In this document: positions 6,760 through 8,196 of the stretch, in pieces
How the letters are laid out: each line of letters starts with the position of its first letter
How positions within the stretch are numbered: the first letter of the stretch is position 1
Source of the DNA: Candidatus Nanohalarchaeota archaeon
GTDB lineage: Archaea; EX4484-52; B79-G9
Reading direction: 5' to 3'
NCBI GenBank assembly: GCA_017610545.1
Contig: JAFCBV010000053.1
Span: 1-8,196 of the forward strand
DNA: 8,196 nucleotides
Program-made: the position numbers and the translations under genes
Notes under the pieces: generated by a model
Told to the model about the DNA's origin: nothing
What the model saw: only the letters and a program-made list of their open reading frames with translations
Database searches by the model: none

Positions 6760-6767
6760 GTTTATAA
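6760..6767 (-). promoter_or_regulatory. TATA box of the mvk-hmgA operon
   Basis: The minus strand reads TTATAAAC centred about 25 bases before the ATG at 6739. This is a good archaeal TATA box at leaderless spacing. It argues against the upstream in-frame ATG at 6799, which would put the promoter inside the coding region. Confidence 0.55.
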
Positions 6768-6797
6768 GGTTTTGTTGCACATGTAAACAAAGATACC

Positions 6798-6806
6798 ATT
6801 ATTTAG
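6798..6806 (+). promoter_or_regulatory. Weak TATA-like box of the UPF0058 gene
   Basis: ATTATTTAG lies with its centre about 23 bases before the ATG at 6825. No Shine-Dalgarno motif precedes the ATG, so a leaderless start is plausible. The element shares a short divergent intergenic region with the mvk promoter. Confidence 0.3.
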
Positions 6807-6824
6807 TAGTTCCGGGTAAAACAA

Positions 6825-7127
6825 ATGATTTTAAATAAAGATGAAGTAATTCAGTTGCATATATTATTCACTCAAGTCAGAGAATATCTACAAAAAACTG
6901 GTGATTTAGACAAAGAAACCATTGCGGATTTCTTTATCGGATATGACTTTATTAATGTAAAACCGACCGATGTGTATAAAACAATTGGACAGCACGAGGA
7001 TGCCACATACTTGCTTGGATCATCTATTGTAGAACTAATGGAATATCTTAATCCTTCTTTATTGAAAAACAAGCCGTATGTCCGTGAACCAATACCTAAA
7101 CCACATCTTGCTCCTGTAGGCGTATAA
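6825..7127 (+). CDS. UPF0058-family small protein
   Basis: This 100-residue protein matches the pattern I recall for UPF0058, a small family of unknown function widespread in euryarchaea. The first helix holds EVIQLHILFTQVREYLQ (7-23). A middle segment reads GYDFINVKPTDVYKT (39-53), and a second helix follows with QHEDATYLLGSSIVELM (56-72). The family core ends near residue 72. This protein continues with a charged, proline-rich tail ending PIPKPHLAPVGV, which probably lies outside the fold. It is predicted to be cytoplasmic. The gene is divergent from mvk and convergent with the MtrH-like gene, with only four bases between the two stops. Composition looks more AT-rich than the flanking metabolic genes. 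Confidence 0.75.
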   Translation: MILNKDEVIQLHILFTQVREYLQKTGDLDKETIADFFIGYDFINVKPTDVYKTIGQHEDATYLLGSSIVELMEYLNPSLLKNKPYVREPIPKPHLAPVGV

Positions 7128-7131
7128 GCAC

Positions 7132-7980
7132 TCAGCACTCTCTCGCAAGCTCATACCCAAGGCGCGCTATATCAAATGCACTCTCTGCGTTCTCGATTGG
7201 CCCATAAAACAAAAAGTCTGCGCCAAGCGCAGGCGGAAGCAGGTTTGATGCAAGGTCAACTGATTTTCTTGTCGTTCTTGTGCGCACATAATCCCATGCA
7301 GACACTGCGTTGTGCATAGCGCACCCTGTAGGCAAACCGAACTTTGCCTTTAGCCCCGGGAGGGCACGAAGCGCAATCCCTGCACCTGACGCCACAGGTG
7401 TCATTGCAGTATCAACCAAAATGTTCTTTATACCGCAGTCACCCGCGATTTCAAGAAGCCCCTTGCCAAATGCACAGTCCTTTTCAAGAAGCGCAATTTT
7501 TCCCTCAAGTGATGTATCTGTCGCGCTGTACGCAAGGATGATTGCGCTCTCAATTTTTGCTTCTTTCAGTGCACTTATCTCGCTCTGGCTGATTGTCATA
7601 TTAAGTGAATTATAAATGAGCCTTTTGGCAGCACCTGCCTCTTCAAGGCGTCTGAGCGCGCCAAGCCTTGTTTTTGCGTCCTGAGAATCAATCAGAACCG
7701 GTATTTGCGCGCGGTCAAGGACGAACTCGACTTGTTTTACTAGCGCGTCCTCGCCTGTCCCGAAAACATTCATCATAGAGGGTAACCCGGAGTCATGCGA
7801 CGCCTGTATGTGGGCATTAAGCAGGCTTTCTGCCTTTTCCGTGTCAAATCCGGAATCTGTAAGTATTTTGTGCCCGTTGTAGAACATTGTGCCCACAAGA
7901 ACAGGAGGGTTTTTGCCGGTCTGCCCGCCTATTTTTATGCCGGAAATCTCAATTTCCTTTGGATTTGGAAAAACAAACAT
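7132..7980 (-). CDS. mtrH: MtrH-like methyltransferase (tetrahydromethanopterin S-methyltransferase subunit H family)
   Basis: MtrH is the TIM-barrel subunit that moves the methyl group from N5-methyl-tetrahydromethanopterin to the cobalt of the corrinoid subunit MtrA. The 282-residue protein follows methanogen MtrH closely as I remember it: IGGQTGKNPPVLVGTMFYN (17-35), PVLIDS (94-99), IYNSLN (122-127), LVDTAMTP (188-195), GLPTGCAMHNAVSAWDY (215-231) and ADFLFYGPIENA (254-265). It is somewhat shorter than typical MtrH (about 310). The frame opens at a TTG at 7989, but ATG 7980 (MFVFPNPKEIEISG) aligns with the usual family start. No other Mtr subunit or corrinoid protein is in the window, so the partner is unknown. 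In non-methanogens such solitary homologues are thought to work with other corrinoid proteins, possibly on folates or methylated compounds. Confidence 0.85.
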   Translation of the reverse strand: MFVFPNPKEIEISGIKIGGQTGKNPPVLVGTMFYNGHKILTDSGFDTEKAESLLNAHIQASHDSGLPSMMNVFGTGEDALVKQVEFVLDRAQIPVLIDSQDAKTRLGALRRLEEAGAAKRLIYNSLNMTISQSEISALKEAKIESAIILAYSATDTSLEGKIALLEKDCAFGKGLLEIAGDCGIKNILVDTAMTPVASGAGIALRALPGLKAKFGLPTGCAMHNAVSAWDYVRTRTTRKSVDLASNLLPPALGADFLFYGPIENAESAFDIARLGYELAREC

Positions 7981-8000
7981 AGGATTCAATATTTAGTGAA

Positions 8001-8009
8001 GTTTTTAAG
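8001..8009 (-). promoter_or_regulatory. Possible TATA-like box of the MtrH-like gene
   Basis: The minus strand reads CTTAAAAAC centred about 25 bases before the ATG at 7980, overlapping the stop codon of the preceding gene. It could give a leaderless mRNA. A second AT-rich patch (CTAAATATT) is too close to the ATG to act as a TATA box. Since the upstream gene is only 24 bases away on the same strand, read-through is also possible. Confidence 0.3.
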
Positions 8010-8196
8010 AGTTTGTCAGCGATTTTAAATGATCTTCTAAAAGACGGGTCCTCATTGCGTTTCCAGGCAAATCTCCATTTTTTGGAATTTTGATTTCAGA
8101 AACGTCGTATCCAAAAGCAGCAAGTTCTTCAACAAGTTCTTCATAGGTTTCTTGAACCACGTAATATCTATCTGGGGACACATGTTCAAGAGACCT
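8005..8196 (-). CDS. C-terminal fragment of an unrecognised protein
   Basis: The minus strand is open for 63 codons from the window edge to a TAA at 8005-8007, with codon use like its neighbours. The fragment begins RSLEHVSPDRYYVVQETYEE and ends LEDHLKSLTNS. It is charged and hydrophilic with probable helices (EELVEELAAFGYDV; MRTRLLEDHL) and no membrane segment. I cannot assign it to a family. The gene is the nearest upstream neighbour of the MtrH-like gene, with 24 bases between them, so the two may be co-transcribed. The start lies outside the window. Confidence 0.65.
   Translation of the reverse strand, partial: RSLEHVSPDRYYVVQETYEELVEELAAFGYDVSEIKIPKNGDLPGNAMRTRLLEDHLKSLTNS

Noticed and set aside
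6740..6799. Upstream ATG start for mevalonate kinase giving 20 extra residues
   Set aside because: The extra residues are unlike the family N-terminus, and the segment contains the TATA box at 6760-6767.
7981..7989. TTG start for the MtrH-like gene
   Set aside because: ATG 7980 matches the family start pattern and fits the TATA-like box spacing better.
1..8196. CRISPR array, transposon ends, tRNA or rRNA genes
   Set aside because: Reading both strands showed no regularly spaced repeats, no transposase, no inverted terminal repeats and no tRNA-like cloverleaf in the short intergenic gaps.

Overview
The window is archaeal. Several protein families here are characteristically archaeal: a tungsten glyceraldehyde-3-phosphate:ferredoxin oxidoreductase (GAPOR), a NurA nuclease, a soluble class I HMG-CoA reductase next to a mevalonate kinase, a UPF0058 protein and an MtrH-type methyltransferase. 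Promoters also look archaeal: TATA-like boxes lie about 23-28 bases upstream of several start codons, which implies leaderless mRNAs. The base composition is moderately AT-rich. GAPOR, MtrH and UPF0058 together suggest a euryarchaeal or Altiarchaeota/DPANN-like anaerobe, but the lineage is an inference and the window has no marker such as rRNA.

Layout, left to right. (1) 1-82 is the start of a secreted protein on the minus strand, divergent from gor. (2) 229-2184 (+) is GAPOR, a complete enzyme of about the usual family length. (3) 2209-4476 holds three minus-strand genes, each with its own candidate promoter: an orphan protein of about 160 residues, a NurA-domain nuclease, and a four-helix membrane protein with a six-cysteine external loop. 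(4) 4512-6739 (-) is a two-gene mevalonate operon, mevalonate kinase then HMG-CoA reductase. The kinase start appears leaderless and HMG-CoA reductase has a clear Shine-Dalgarno (SD) site. (5) 6825-7127 (+) is a small UPF0058 protein. (6) 7132-7980 (-) is a stand-alone MtrH-like methyltransferase. (7) 8005-8196 (-) is the C-terminal end of an unrecognised protein.

The genes do not form one visible system. The strongest functional unit is the mevalonate operon, which supplies isoprenoid precursors for archaeal lipids. GAPOR points to a ferredoxin-reducing glycolysis that bypasses GAPDH and PGK. MtrH points to tetrahydromethanopterin- or folate-linked C1 chemistry, but no other Mtr subunit or corrinoid protein is present. 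The most useful leads are the altered catalytic residues of the mevalonate kinase, the solitary MtrH, the cysteine-rich membrane protein, and the consistent leaderless promoter spacing. No mobile element, CRISPR array, tRNA or rRNA was seen.
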